A DNA stretch of 27,402 bases, taken from positions 1 to 27,402 of the forward strand of contig NZ_JAKDJE010000038.1 in NCBI RefSeq assembly GCF_030454045.1, given 5' to 3'. The position numbers and the translations under genes were made by a program. Origin of the DNA: Psychrobacter sp. (GTDB taxonomy: Bacteria > Pseudomonadota > Gammaproteobacteria > Pseudomonadales > Moraxellaceae). This document shows, in pieces, positions 1 to 7,417 of this stretch (positions within the stretch are counted from its first letter, which is position 1; each line of letters opens with the position of its first letter). A model generated the notes under the pieces. The model was not told where the DNA came from and did no database searches. It worked only from the letters and a program-made list of their open reading frames with translations.

Positions 1-123
1 TGTCTGGAACAATTTTAGCGATCAGCAGTGCCTATTTGCGAATGTTCAACACGCCGTAAGAATCATCAGGCAGATGTCTTGAGGGTTTTGCTTTATCACC
101 GTCATTTATCACCGCAGCAATAA
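1..123 (+). pseudogene. gspK: probable 3' end of gspK (T2SS minor pseudopilin), reading frame disturbed
   Basis: The 123 bases before gspL should hold the end of gspK if the usual gspK-gspL-gspM order applies. Frame 1 gives a plausible tail ending RVLLYHRHLSPQQ with a TAA at 121-123, just ahead of gspL, but has a TAG at 16-18. Frame 3 gives a GspK-like stretch (LAISSAYLRMF, like the conserved S-S-x-Y-F segment near the family C-terminus) from about 15, and stops at 57-59. Joining frame 1, frame 3 and frame 1 again needs one missing base near the T run at 13-16 and one extra base near 51-56. It may be a decayed gene end or two sequencing errors. The family assignment rests on context and a short match, and the rest of the gene lies outside the window. 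Confidence 0.4.
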
Positions 124-138
124 TTGAGGACACGTTTA

Positions 139-1365
139 GTGTTACATGTTTGGTTACGAGCGCAGCATAGTCCGCTGGCTGTCTGGCACGAAGATGTACA
201 GCAATGGCAGACGGTTGATGGTTGGCAACAGTTACAGACTGTCTATGGCAATTATAAATCCAACAGCCAAAAATCACTTTGTTTATACTTCCCCTCAAGC
301 CATGCGCTGCAAGTCGATACAGCGCTGAATACCACTCAGCTCAAGCAGCTGGGTGATAGTGGCAAGCAATATCTGTTTGAAGAGATGTCACTGACACCAG
401 TTGAGCAGTTGGCTATTCGGCAGTTAAGTCACGCTGATACCACGCACTTATACGCTTTAGCGCAAAGCGACATCGAATCATGGCAGCAAAGCGCGCAACT
501 GGCTGGGATGACAATAGTAGCGCTGCTTCCAGACTTTTTGTTACTACCGCCACCAGAAGAGGGCGCAGGTCAGCAAGTCACACTATATCAAGATGATCAG
601 ACAATGCTTCTGCGTCAATCACTGTATCAAGGTATGGCTGTGAGCTATCTGCCATTAATTTTGGAGCGCTTCCCACACTTAACCGAAGTCATGCTGTTAC
701 CCTCTATTGATGTCTCAAGCGATAAAGAGCGTCATTTGGCTGAAACCACAGCACTCATCACTGATTATCAATTGTTATTGACGACATTGCCGACGACACC
801 TAAGCCGATCGACAACCCAGAGCGTCATGCCCTTAACTTCTTTATCAAGTCAACCGATTCGCAGTTATCTCCTTATCTGCGGGTAGCGATGATGGTTGCG
901 TTATCAGCTTTGGTACTACAGATAGCAACCGATGGCGTACAGTGGTATCAATATAATGAGGCCGCCGCTGCCACCAAAACTGAAATCGCAGCGCAGTATC
1001 AATCTTGGTTCCCAGATGAGCCACTGAGTACCCGCACCAAATTGCAAGTACAACTACAACCCAAGCTGATCAGTGATAGCCAAGCATCTGCCTCACACAT
1101 AGCCGCACTGTCAAAAATATCCCCTTTAATCAAACAGTCTCCACTACGCGCGCAGACACTCGTGATGCAGCCTTCTGCACTCAGTTTTACGCTCATCGCG
1201 TCTGATCGTAGTAGTCTAGATCAGTTTGCTAGTACATTGGTCGCACAAGGATTGAATGCCAAGCTTGCGCAAGTGAATAGTAATGAGCAAGGTCAATTTA
1301 GTGGTCAAGTCACTGTAGATGTGGTGGAAAGCAGCGATACAGTGAACACTCCAGCAGCGTCATAA
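139..1365 (+). CDS. gspL: type II secretion system protein GspL
   Basis: GspL is the bitopic inner-membrane protein of the type II secretion assembly platform. Its cytoplasmic part recruits the GspE ATPase and it pairs with GspM. About 250 N-terminal residues form the cytoplasmic actin-like domain. One membrane segment follows (around VAMMVALSALVLQIA, residues about 250-270), then a periplasmic ferredoxin-like domain of about 140 residues. Total length, just over 400 residues, is normal. I place the start at the GTG at 139 because a good ribosome binding site (TGAGGA, 125-130) lies 8 bases ahead of it. The in-frame TTG at 124 has no such site but would abut the preceding TAA and add five residues. 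gspM follows after 33 bases, so they are surely co-transcribed. The family call rests on domain layout and the gspM neighbour. Confidence 0.85.
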   Translation: MLHVWLRAQHSPLAVWHEDVQQWQTVDGWQQLQTVYGNYKSNSQKSLCLYFPSSHALQVDTALNTTQLKQLGDSGKQYLFEEMSLTPVEQLAIRQLSHADTTHLYALAQSDIESWQQSAQLAGMTIVALLPDFLLLPPPEEGAGQQVTLYQDDQTMLLRQSLYQGMAVSYLPLILERFPHLTEVMLLPSIDVSSDKERHLAETTALITDYQLLLTTLPTTPKPIDNPERHALNFFIKSTDSQLSPYLRVAMMVALSALVLQIATDGVQWYQYNEAAAATKTEIAAQYQSWFPDEPLSTRTKLQVQLQPKLISDSQASASHIAALSKISPLIKQSPLRAQTLVMQPSALSFTLIASDRSSLDQFASTLVAQGLNAKLAQVNSNEQGQFSGQVTVDVVESSDTVNTPAAS

Positions 1366-1398
1366 TTCATCAGGGTATTGGTAATAAAAGGTCAACAC

Positions 1399-1962
1399 AT
1401 GAAACGATTACAGCGCCGAACCAAACGCAGTGCAACTGCAACCAATACTAGAGCGCCTGTATTAGCAGAGCGTATGAACCGCTACCAAACTGTGCTGGCA
1501 ACACGCTGGCAAGCATTACCGCCGCGAGATCGGTTAGCATTAGCCATTTTGTCCATATTTTTATTACTGTTTGTGGGTGGCTATGGTGGTTATACCGTCC
1601 ATCAAGCGGCAAAAGAGAGTAAGCGTGCCTATCAGGAACAGGTGGCTGATTATTTTTGGTTACGTGCGCAAGCGGGTAATATTGATCGTAATGCGTTGAG
1701 TGCTGGCAGTGGGGCCAATGGAGAGGCTGATATGCCGCCTGCCAATCGAATTAGTACGCTATTAAATAACTCAGGTATTACAGATGCTCAAGTCGTTGCT
1801 ACTGGTGACTCTGTGCAACTGAGCTTTATTCACCCCAGCCAAGCTGTTGTCAGCACCGCGCTTGGTAAGCTTGAGCAGCAAGGTTGGCAGTTTAGCCAGC
1901 TCTCTATGCAACAAGACCTCACAACCAAAGCCATCCAAGTACAAGCAACTGTCACCTTGTAA
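1399..1962 (+). CDS. gspM: type II secretion system protein GspM
   Basis: GspM is the small bitopic partner of GspL in the inner-membrane platform of the type II secretion system. The 187-residue product has a basic cytoplasmic N-terminus (KRLQRRTKRS), one membrane segment at about residues 48-68 (LALAILSIFLLLFVGGYGG) and a periplasmic ferredoxin-like domain ending in alternating beta strands (WQFSQLSM, IQVQATVTL). I choose ATG 1399 because AAAAGG lies about 7 bases ahead. A TTG at 1378 is in frame and would add seven residues without a clear binding site. It is the last gene of the operon. No gspN follows, as in Pseudomonas-type clusters. Confidence 0.85.
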   Translation: MKRLQRRTKRSATATNTRAPVLAERMNRYQTVLATRWQALPPRDRLALAILSIFLLLFVGGYGGYTVHQAAKESKRAYQEQVADYFWLRAQAGNIDRNALSAGSGANGEADMPPANRISTLLNNSGITDAQVVATGDSVQLSFIHPSQAVVSTALGKLEQQGWQFSQLSMQQDLTTKAIQVQATVTL

Positions 1963-2245
1963 CCTGCTGGACTTATCACAGCTAATGGTCTGAGCCCAAC
2001 TCATTGAGAATAAACGGTTAAAAAACGTTTTGGGTGAGAGGTCATTGAAAAGCTATTTATCTGTCACCATTAAATAGTCATTAGTCACTGCGAGTGATGG
2101 AGATGCGTCACACATCATTTCTCAAATAGACATCAGTAGATAAGATAAATAAGACTGCGGGTACTATTAGTCTATTGAAGCTATTGCATGAGAGGTGTGA
2201 CAATAGGCTATAGGCTCACTGAGCAAATAAGGAAAAACTGAAACG

Positions 2246-2659
2246 ATGAGTGAAAGTATGAGCAATGATCAGCGCCGTTCTTTAACTACCTACAATCACA
2301 TCACTTATTTTTTATATGTGATCAGCTACTTTACGGCGGGTTTGTTATGGATTGTGCCGATTGTGATGAACTATGCCAAGCGTCATGATGCTGACGGTAC
2401 TTGGCTGGCAACACACTTTGACTGGCAGATCAAAACCTTTTGGTACAGTATTGTATGGTTCATCGTTGGTATTATTATCACTACTTTTGCCTTGGGCGGA
2501 TTTGGTGTCAGTGTATTAGCAGAGAGTGGTAATATCGCTATCGGCTCGGTGTTATTGGCTGGGCTCGGACTATTGATCATGATATTTACATTTATCTGGC
2601 ATCTGTACCGCATTATACGGGGCTGGATAGCACTGACTGATGGTCGTCCTGTGCCTTAA
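2246..2659 (+). CDS. small three-helix membrane protein (DUF4870-like)
   Basis: This 137-residue protein has about three hydrophobic segments (residues about 20-42, 66-92 and 98-122) and a soluble N-terminus. The pattern of an N-terminal helix, a polar loop with HFDWQIKTFW, then two helices ending in YRIIRGWIAL and a short DGRPVP tail resembles the DUF4870/YqxC-like group of small proteobacterial membrane proteins, whose function is unknown. AAGGAAAAA lies about 9 bases ahead of the ATG. A second ATG 12 bases in is possible. It stands alone: 283 bases separate it from gspM, and pyrD downstream has its own likely promoter. Codon use does not differ from its neighbours. Confidence 0.75.
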   Translation: MSESMSNDQRRSLTTYNHITYFLYVISYFTAGLLWIVPIVMNYAKRHDADGTWLATHFDWQIKTFWYSIVWFIVGIIITTFALGGFGVSVLAESGNIAIGSVLLAGLGLLIMIFTFIWHLYRIIRGWIALTDGRPVP

Positions 2660-2716
2660 TAACCAGTTACTCTGTCTTTACTACAGTGCTAATATAGAAA
2701 TTTAGCGACTGAAACT

Positions 2717-2746
2717 TTGCGCTTGTTTCTGTTAAGCTGATATAAT
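2717..2746 (+). promoter_or_regulatory. likely sigma70 promoter of pyrD
   Basis: TTGCGC (2717-2722) and a perfect TATAAT (2741-2746) are separated by 18 bases, about 65 bases ahead of the pyrD start. The -10 match is exact and the -35 is weak. I infer the promoter from these boxes and from the position between two genes. Confidence 0.5.
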
Positions 2747-2811
2747 CGCTCCGCCTAAATTCATTCGCATCTTTTATCCACTATTTCTTTCGAGCAGGGT
2801 CCGCCATCACT

Positions 2812-3846
2812 ATGTCTTATGCCTTACTTCGTCCTTTTTTGTTTAATATGGATCCTGAACATGCCCATGAGATGACTTTGTCTTTATTGGATAAAGCGCA
2901 CAAAGCGCGTGTTTTAGGTCTGGCATATGGTCAGTCGATGCAGCCTACGGATTGCATGGGATTACAGTTCTCTAATCCTGTTGGTCTTGCTGCAGGCTTG
3001 GATAAAAACGCCGATTATATTGACGCGCTGGCTGAGCTGGGTTTTGGTTTTATAGAAGTGGGGACGGTCACGCCAAGACCGCAAGCGGGCAACGATAGGC
3101 CAAGACTGTTTAGGATTAAACAAGCAGACGCCATCATCAACCGTATGGGCTTTAACAATGAAGGCGTTGATTATCTGATTGACAATGTCAAACGCTGCAA
3201 ATACAAAGGCAATATAGGTATCAACATTGGTAAAAATGCTGATACACCAGTCGAGCAAGCCGCAGACGATTATGTTTATTGTTTAGAGCGTGTCTATCCG
3301 CACGCGTCTTATATTACGGTCAATATCTCATCACCCAATACCAAAAACTTACGGGATTTGCAAAGCGGTGAGGCTTTGACTCAGCTGATGGATACCATTA
3401 AAAATCGTCACAGTCAGCTGGCGACTGAATATGGGTTTTATGTACCTTTGGTGCTTAAAGTTGCGCCTGATTTAGAGCCATTGCAAGTTGACTATATCTC
3501 ACAGCAACTAATAGATTTTGAAATTGATGGACTGATTGCAACCAACACGACGTTGAGCCGTGTGGGTGTCGAAGACTTACGAGATGGTGATCAAATGGGC
3601 GGCTTATCAGGTCGACCAGTGAGCCATATTAGTACGCAGATATTACAGCAGTTCTCTGACCAACTAGAGGGAAAGGTCGCTTTGATTGGCGTGGGCGGCA
3701 TCGATAGCGGTGCCAAAGCCGTCAAAAAAATCGAAGCGGGTGCAGACATGGTACAGCTTTATACAGGACTGATCTACAGAGGTCCTGGCTTAGTACAATC
3801 CTGTATTCAAGCAATCGGTGGCTATTACGATGCCATGGAAAGCTAG
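2812..3846 (+). CDS. pyrD: dihydroorotate dehydrogenase (quinone), class 2
   Basis: This enzyme oxidises dihydroorotate to orotate in pyrimidine synthesis and passes electrons through FMN to membrane quinone. The protein has 344 residues, usual for class 2. Its N-terminal helical region (residues 1-40) is the membrane and quinone contact typical of this class. Visible motifs are the FMN-binding NPVGLAAGLDKN (55-66), EVGTVTPRPQ (82-91), NRMGFNNEG (110-118), the catalytic loop NISSPNT with Ser174 (equivalent to E. coli Ser175), KVAPDL (216-221), TNTT (244-247), GLSGRPV (264-270) and the phosphate-binding GVGGI and YTGLIYRGPG near the end. The ribosome binding site is poor (CAGGG). A small gap separates it from cvpA, so the two may be co-transcribed. 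No missing key residue was seen. Confidence 0.97.
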   Translation: MSYALLRPFLFNMDPEHAHEMTLSLLDKAHKARVLGLAYGQSMQPTDCMGLQFSNPVGLAAGLDKNADYIDALAELGFGFIEVGTVTPRPQAGNDRPRLFRIKQADAIINRMGFNNEGVDYLIDNVKRCKYKGNIGINIGKNADTPVEQAADDYVYCLERVYPHASYITVNISSPNTKNLRDLQSGEALTQLMDTIKNRHSQLATEYGFYVPLVLKVAPDLEPLQVDYISQQLIDFEIDGLIATNTTLSRVGVEDLRDGDQMGGLSGRPVSHISTQILQQFSDQLEGKVALIGVGGIDSGAKAVKKIEAGADMVQLYTGLIYRGPGLVQSCIQAIGGYYDAMES

Positions 3847-3876
3847 CAGCATGGATAAATTGATGAGGCACAAAAT

Positions 3877-4374
3877 ATGAGCGGTCTAGATATTGTGATT
3901 GCTGTCGTTGTCTTGATTGGATTGTGGCGTGGGTTTCAAGTTGGCCTGATCAAAACTGCGGTTGGCTTGATGGGCTGGTTTATCGCTCTTATTGCTGCGA
4001 CTCGTCTGGCAGGTGTGGTGTCACCTCAGTTGTCTGGTTTTGTCCAAAGTCCCGTACTACAAATGGCCATGGCTTTTTTATTGGTGGTCATTGTGATACT
4101 GGCAATCATGCATTTGGCGGCTTTTGTATTCTCAGGTGTGCTCAAGACACTGCGTCTGGGTGTGGTCGACAAAATGGCAGGCGGCGTGCTTGGCGCTGCA
4201 AAAAACGTACTGATGGTATTGGTTATCTTGAGTGTCAGTGCGCCTTTATTGGTACAAATGCCGCAATGGCAGACCTCAGTGTTGGCCCCTGAACTGATGC
4301 CTTATGCACCAATGGGCAAAGCCTTGGTGTCAGATGTGTTGGGTATGGCGTGGGATCAGGTCAATCAATCTTAA
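3877..4374 (+). CDS. cvpA: CvpA family membrane protein
   Basis: CvpA is a small inner-membrane protein named for its need in colicin V production and found next to purF in many gammaproteobacteria. It has been linked to envelope and bile-salt tolerance, but its biochemical role is not known. The product has 165 residues with four hydrophobic segments (about 4-22, 28-46, 62-88 and 101-124). The family opening GLDIVIAVVVLIGLWRGFQVG, with an acidic residue in the first helix and the W-R-G-F motif, is clear. GAGG lies 8 bases before the ATG. It follows pyrD by 30 bases and precedes purF by 195 bases. The cvpA-purF pairing is conserved, although the gap here suggests purF also has its own promoter. 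Confidence 0.93.
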   Translation: MSGLDIVIAVVVLIGLWRGFQVGLIKTAVGLMGWFIALIAATRLAGVVSPQLSGFVQSPVLQMAMAFLLVVIVILAIMHLAAFVFSGVLKTLRLGVVDKMAGGVLGAAKNVLMVLVILSVSAPLLVQMPQWQTSVLAPELMPYAPMGKALVSDVLGMAWDQVNQS

Positions 4375-4503
4375 TTTTCTACTGTTTTCATTCTTTTTAT
4401 ACTTCTAAATTTTTGCGCGTGTTATTGATTATCTAATGATAATTGATTAATTTTCTTATAAAGTCATCAGGTTAGCGGCGAATGACGGTATGTGATTTTA
4501 GCC

Positions 4504-4520
4504 ACCTACTGTCAGCAGGT
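4504..4520. promoter_or_regulatory. 17-bp imperfect palindrome upstream of purF
   Basis: ACCTACTG and CAGCAGGT flank a single base and match as inverted halves at 7 of 8 positions. The element abuts TTGCCG (4521-4526), which with TATGAG (4544-4549) after 17 bases could be a weak purF promoter. A bound repressor here would block it. It does not resemble the E. coli PurR box, so any regulator is unknown. Confidence 0.25.
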
Positions 4521-4569
4521 TTGCCGTTATTATCGTACTAATGTATGAGTCAAAATAGGATATAGCTAT

Positions 4570-6105
4570 ATGTGTGGAGTCATTGGAGTTGCAGCTCATG
4601 AGCCAGTCAATCAGATACTTTATGACGGCTTAACGATGCTACAGCATCGCGGGCAAGATGCAGCGGGTATTGTCACTTTGCAAGATGGTCGACTTTACCT
4701 GCGCAAAGAAAATGGTATGGTACGTGACGTCTTTATGAATCGTCATATGATGAAATTGGTCGGTAAATTTGGTATCGGCCACGTTCGTTATCCGACAGCG
4801 GGCACTTCTAGCAGTGCTGAGGCCCAGCCATTTTATGTCAACTCACCTTATGGTATCACGCTTGCGCATAATGGCAACTTGACCAATGCTGAGAGTTTGG
4901 CAAAGTCTTTGTATATCGAAGATCGTCGCCACCTCAATACCGATTCAGATTCTGAAGTGCTGCTGAACGTACTCGCACATGAGATGCAAAACCTAGGTAA
5001 GACGCATCCAACAGCCGATGACATTTTTGAAGCGGTAAAAGCCGTTTATAGACGCTGTGAAGGGGCTTATGGCGTTGTGGCCTTGATTACTGGTCATGGA
5101 TTACTAGCGTTCCGCGATCCAAACGGTATCCGTCCGCTTATCTTTGGTAAGCGCATGGCAGAAAACGGCGGCACCGAATATATGGTCGCCTCTGAATCAG
5201 TCGCATTGACAGGTTCTGGCTTCACTATCGTTCGTGATGTAAAACCAGGTGAGGCGATCTTTATCGATTTGAACCATAAGTTGCATACGCATCAATGTGT
5301 CGAGCCAAAAGAATACACGCCTTGTATCTTTGAATATGTGTACTTTGCTCGTCCAGATTCGATTATGGACAACATCTCAGTATATAAATCACGCCTACGT
5401 ATGGGTGAAAAATTGGCTGACAGAATCCTTGCAGAGTGGGGCGAGGATCATGATATTGACGTGGTCATCCCGATTCCAGATACGTCACGTACCTCAGCGA
5501 TGGAGCTGGCGCTAAAAATGAACGTCAAGTACCGTGAAGGGTTTATGAAAAACCGTTATATCGGTCGTACGTTTATCATGCCAGGTCAACAGCAGCGCAA
5601 AAAGTCCGTTCGTCAAAAGCTAAGCGCGGTGCCATTAGAGTTTAAAGGTAAAAACGTGCTATTGGTTGATGATTCAATCGTTCGTGGTACGACGTGTCAT
5701 GAGATTATTCAAATGGCGCGTGATGCAGGTGCTAATAAAGTATTTTTTGCGAGTGCCGCGCCGCCAGTGAAATTTCCAAATGTATACGGCATTGATATGC
5801 CAGTGCGCACCGAGCTGATTGCCTCAGGCAACAGTGTCGAAGAGGTGCGTGATATCATCGGTGCTGATCGCTTGATCTTCCAAGATTTAGACGATCTGAT
5901 CGATGCCGTCAAAGATACCAAGCACAGCAGAGTCGAAGGGTTTGATTGTGCTGTATTTAACGGCTGCTACATTACTGGTCAGATCAATGAAGCGTATCTT
6001 GATCACTTGCAAGAGCAGCGTAATGATACGGCTAAAACTGGCAAGAAAGGCGTGCAAATAGTAGCGGATACACCTGTGGATATGATGGGTGTTGAAGAGC
6101 TTTAA
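4570..6105 (+). CDS. purF: amidophosphoribosyltransferase
   Basis: PurF makes 5-phosphoribosylamine from PRPP and glutamine, the first committed step of purine synthesis. The protein has 511 residues. The N-terminal Ntn-type glutaminase domain starts directly with MCGVIGV, so Cys2 becomes the catalytic N-terminal cysteine and there is no propeptide (unlike the Bacillus type). HRGQD, GHVRYPTAG and AHNGNL are the expected glutaminase loops. The C-terminal phosphoribosyltransferase domain has the PRPP-binding loop VLLVDDSIVRGTT at about residues 363-375, and the preceding YIGRTFI loop is conserved. AGGA is about 10 bases before the ATG. Transcription ends at a strong hairpin at 6138-6173. Expression is likely controlled by purines, but no recognised PurR site was seen. 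Confidence 0.97.
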   Translation: MCGVIGVAAHEPVNQILYDGLTMLQHRGQDAAGIVTLQDGRLYLRKENGMVRDVFMNRHMMKLVGKFGIGHVRYPTAGTSSSAEAQPFYVNSPYGITLAHNGNLTNAESLAKSLYIEDRRHLNTDSDSEVLLNVLAHEMQNLGKTHPTADDIFEAVKAVYRRCEGAYGVVALITGHGLLAFRDPNGIRPLIFGKRMAENGGTEYMVASESVALTGSGFTIVRDVKPGEAIFIDLNHKLHTHQCVEPKEYTPCIFEYVYFARPDSIMDNISVYKSRLRMGEKLADRILAEWGEDHDIDVVIPIPDTSRTSAMELALKMNVKYREGFMKNRYIGRTFIMPGQQQRKKSVRQKLSAVPLEFKGKNVLLVDDSIVRGTTCHEIIQMARDAGANKVFFASAAPPVKFPNVYGIDMPVRTELIASGNSVEEVRDIIGADRLIFQDLDDLIDAVKDTKHSRVEGFDCAVFNGCYITGQINEAYLDHLQEQRNDTAKTGKKGVQIVADTPVDMMGVEEL

Positions 6106-6137
6106 GTTAGATAGTGATAAATATATTGCTTGAAAAT

Positions 6138-6173
6138 AAAAAGCTGGCCTCTTAATAGAGTCCAGCTTTTTTT
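6138..6173. terminator. bidirectional rho-independent terminator between purF and azlD
   Basis: AAAAAGCTGG (6138-6147) pairs with CCAGCTTTTT (6162-6171), and inside it CTCT pairs with AGAG around a TAAT loop. T-runs follow on both strands, so it can end purF (+) and azlD (-), which converge here. Confidence 0.9.
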
Positions 6174-6226
6174 GCCAAAAATACCAGTAAAATTAATGCT
6201 GGGTGTTGGTATAAGGTTAGCTGCTG

Positions 6227-6586
6227 TTAAGTCAAAAAGTTGGTAAATATCCAGACAAAACCATTGATCGCGGCAATACCGACAACCATGCTAACCAAGA
6301 GCTGGCGGCTAATATGATAAATAAAAAGTACCAGTATAAGCGCACAAATCTGGGCCATTAACAGATGTAGCTCAGGATCACTCAAGGCAATATCCACTGG
6401 CAAGTTCTGATATGACAGACTGGTTAAGATAAGTAAGACCATTACCGATAGGGGAAGGCTCTCGTTCAGTCGGTGTAGCCAAGGCGTATCTAGTAGCTTT
6501 CTGGGGATTAGGGCTGGTAACGCACGAGTGATGAACGTCACTGCCGCCATCGCAAGTGTTGCAAAAACAAGATAGCTACTGGTCAT
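6227..6586 (-). CDS. azlD: AzlD family branched-chain amino acid export subunit
   Basis: AzlD is the small subunit of the AzlC-AzlD (YgaZH-like) exporter for branched-chain amino acids. The 119-residue product has four hydrophobic segments and the family pattern FITRALPALIPRKLL near residues 19-33, followed by LHRLNESLPLSVMVLLIL. Its start overlaps the end of azlC by 11 bases, which implies translational coupling and a fixed ratio of the two subunits. It ends before the shared terminator at 6138-6173. The transported substrate is inferred from the family, not from this sequence. Confidence 0.88.
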   Translation of the reverse strand: MTSSYLVFATLAMAAVTFITRALPALIPRKLLDTPWLHRLNESLPLSVMVLLILTSLSYQNLPVDIALSDPELHLLMAQICALILVLFIYHISRQLLVSMVVGIAAINGFVWIFTNFLT

Positions 6587-7307
6587 GACGCTCTCCTATA
6601 TTTTGACGCTGCATCCAAAACCCACGTACCAAAATCATCAGCATACAGATAGTAATGGCGACTAGCAGCAACCAATCGTTGGTAAATAGCGAAGCAATGA
6701 CTAAACCAATGACAGCAATACCAATCGGGAAGTAGCGCTGGATACTTTGAAATTGCTCATAAGCCAAAATTGCAAACAGACAAACTAAAGCAAAATCCAA
6801 ATGCGGCACCAAATCACTAAGCGTGCTACCAATCAGCACACCAATACTACTTGCGAGCACCCACCAGCTTTGGTTGAATAAACTAATAGGCAGTATCAAT
6901 GCTTGTCGCGATTCATTTGGCAAACTGGTCATAACTGAAAAAGTCTCATCAGTCAGAGCAAATAAGCAATAGGTCTTGGCAAGTGTGTGTGTTGGTAGAT
7001 ACTGCAATAACGGCATACCATAAAATACGTGACGTAAATTAATAGCGGCGATATTGGTCGCGATATTGCCGATTGGTAGGCCAGCGCTGAGCATGGGCAA
7101 ACAAGCATATTGGGCCGCACCAGCATACAGCACAATGCTGAGCATAATCGTTGCCCATATAGGGATGCCAGCAACTTGTGCCAGTACACCAAAGGCAATA
7201 CCTGCAGGTAGATATCCCATCGCAACGGGTAAGCTTTTCTTAAATCCTTCGGCCCAGTCGTGAGTGTGCGCTCGTTGATGACTGAGTTCGTTTGAATGAG
7301 TGGTCAC
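6576..7307 (-). CDS. azlC: AzlC family branched-chain amino acid permease
   Basis: AzlC is the large subunit of the AzlCD exporter in the inner membrane. The 243-residue protein carries the family opening AEGFKKSLPVAMGYLPAGIA, the AGAAQYA motif in an early helix and about six to seven hydrophobic segments. The N-terminal 20 residues are hydrophilic and His-rich (HSNELSHQRAHTH). AGGA lies 5 bases before the ATG. The gene follows the MATE gene on the same strand after 110 bases that contain a perfect inverted repeat (7344-7369), so it probably has its own promoter there. No Lrp-type regulator gene is adjacent. Confidence 0.92.
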   Translation of the reverse strand: MTTHSNELSHQRAHTHDWAEGFKKSLPVAMGYLPAGIAFGVLAQVAGIPIWATIMLSIVLYAGAAQYACLPMLSAGLPIGNIATNIAAINLRHVFYGMPLLQYLPTHTLAKTYCLFALTDETFSVMTSLPNESRQALILPISLFNQSWWVLASSIGVLIGSTLSDLVPHLDFALVCLFAILAYEQFQSIQRYFPIGIAVIGLVIASLFTNDWLLLVAITICMLMILVRGFWMQRQNIGERHDQ

Positions 7308-7343
7308 ATCGTATCCTAAATTTTTCTTACTTTGGTCAACTTC

Positions 7344-7369
7344 ATTATTGATAGGTAAATATCAATAAT
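7344..7369. promoter_or_regulatory. 26-bp inverted repeat upstream of azlC
   Basis: ATTATTGATA and TATCAATAAT are exact inverted repeats of 10 bases around a 6-base spacer, about 37 bases ahead of the azlC start. There is no T-run on the azlC strand, so it fits an operator better than a terminator. The regulator is unknown. Confidence 0.35.
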
Positions 7370-7417
7370 AAATTTCATAACAATCACCCAGCTCACGTGA
7401 TGAGTGATAAAAAATAG

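Noticed and set aside
4427..4450. GATTAT, GATAAT and GATTAA hexamers upstream of purF, like a Fur-box array
   Set aside because: The match to the 19-bp Fur consensus is about 12 positions in an A+T-rich tract, and purF is not an expected Fur target.
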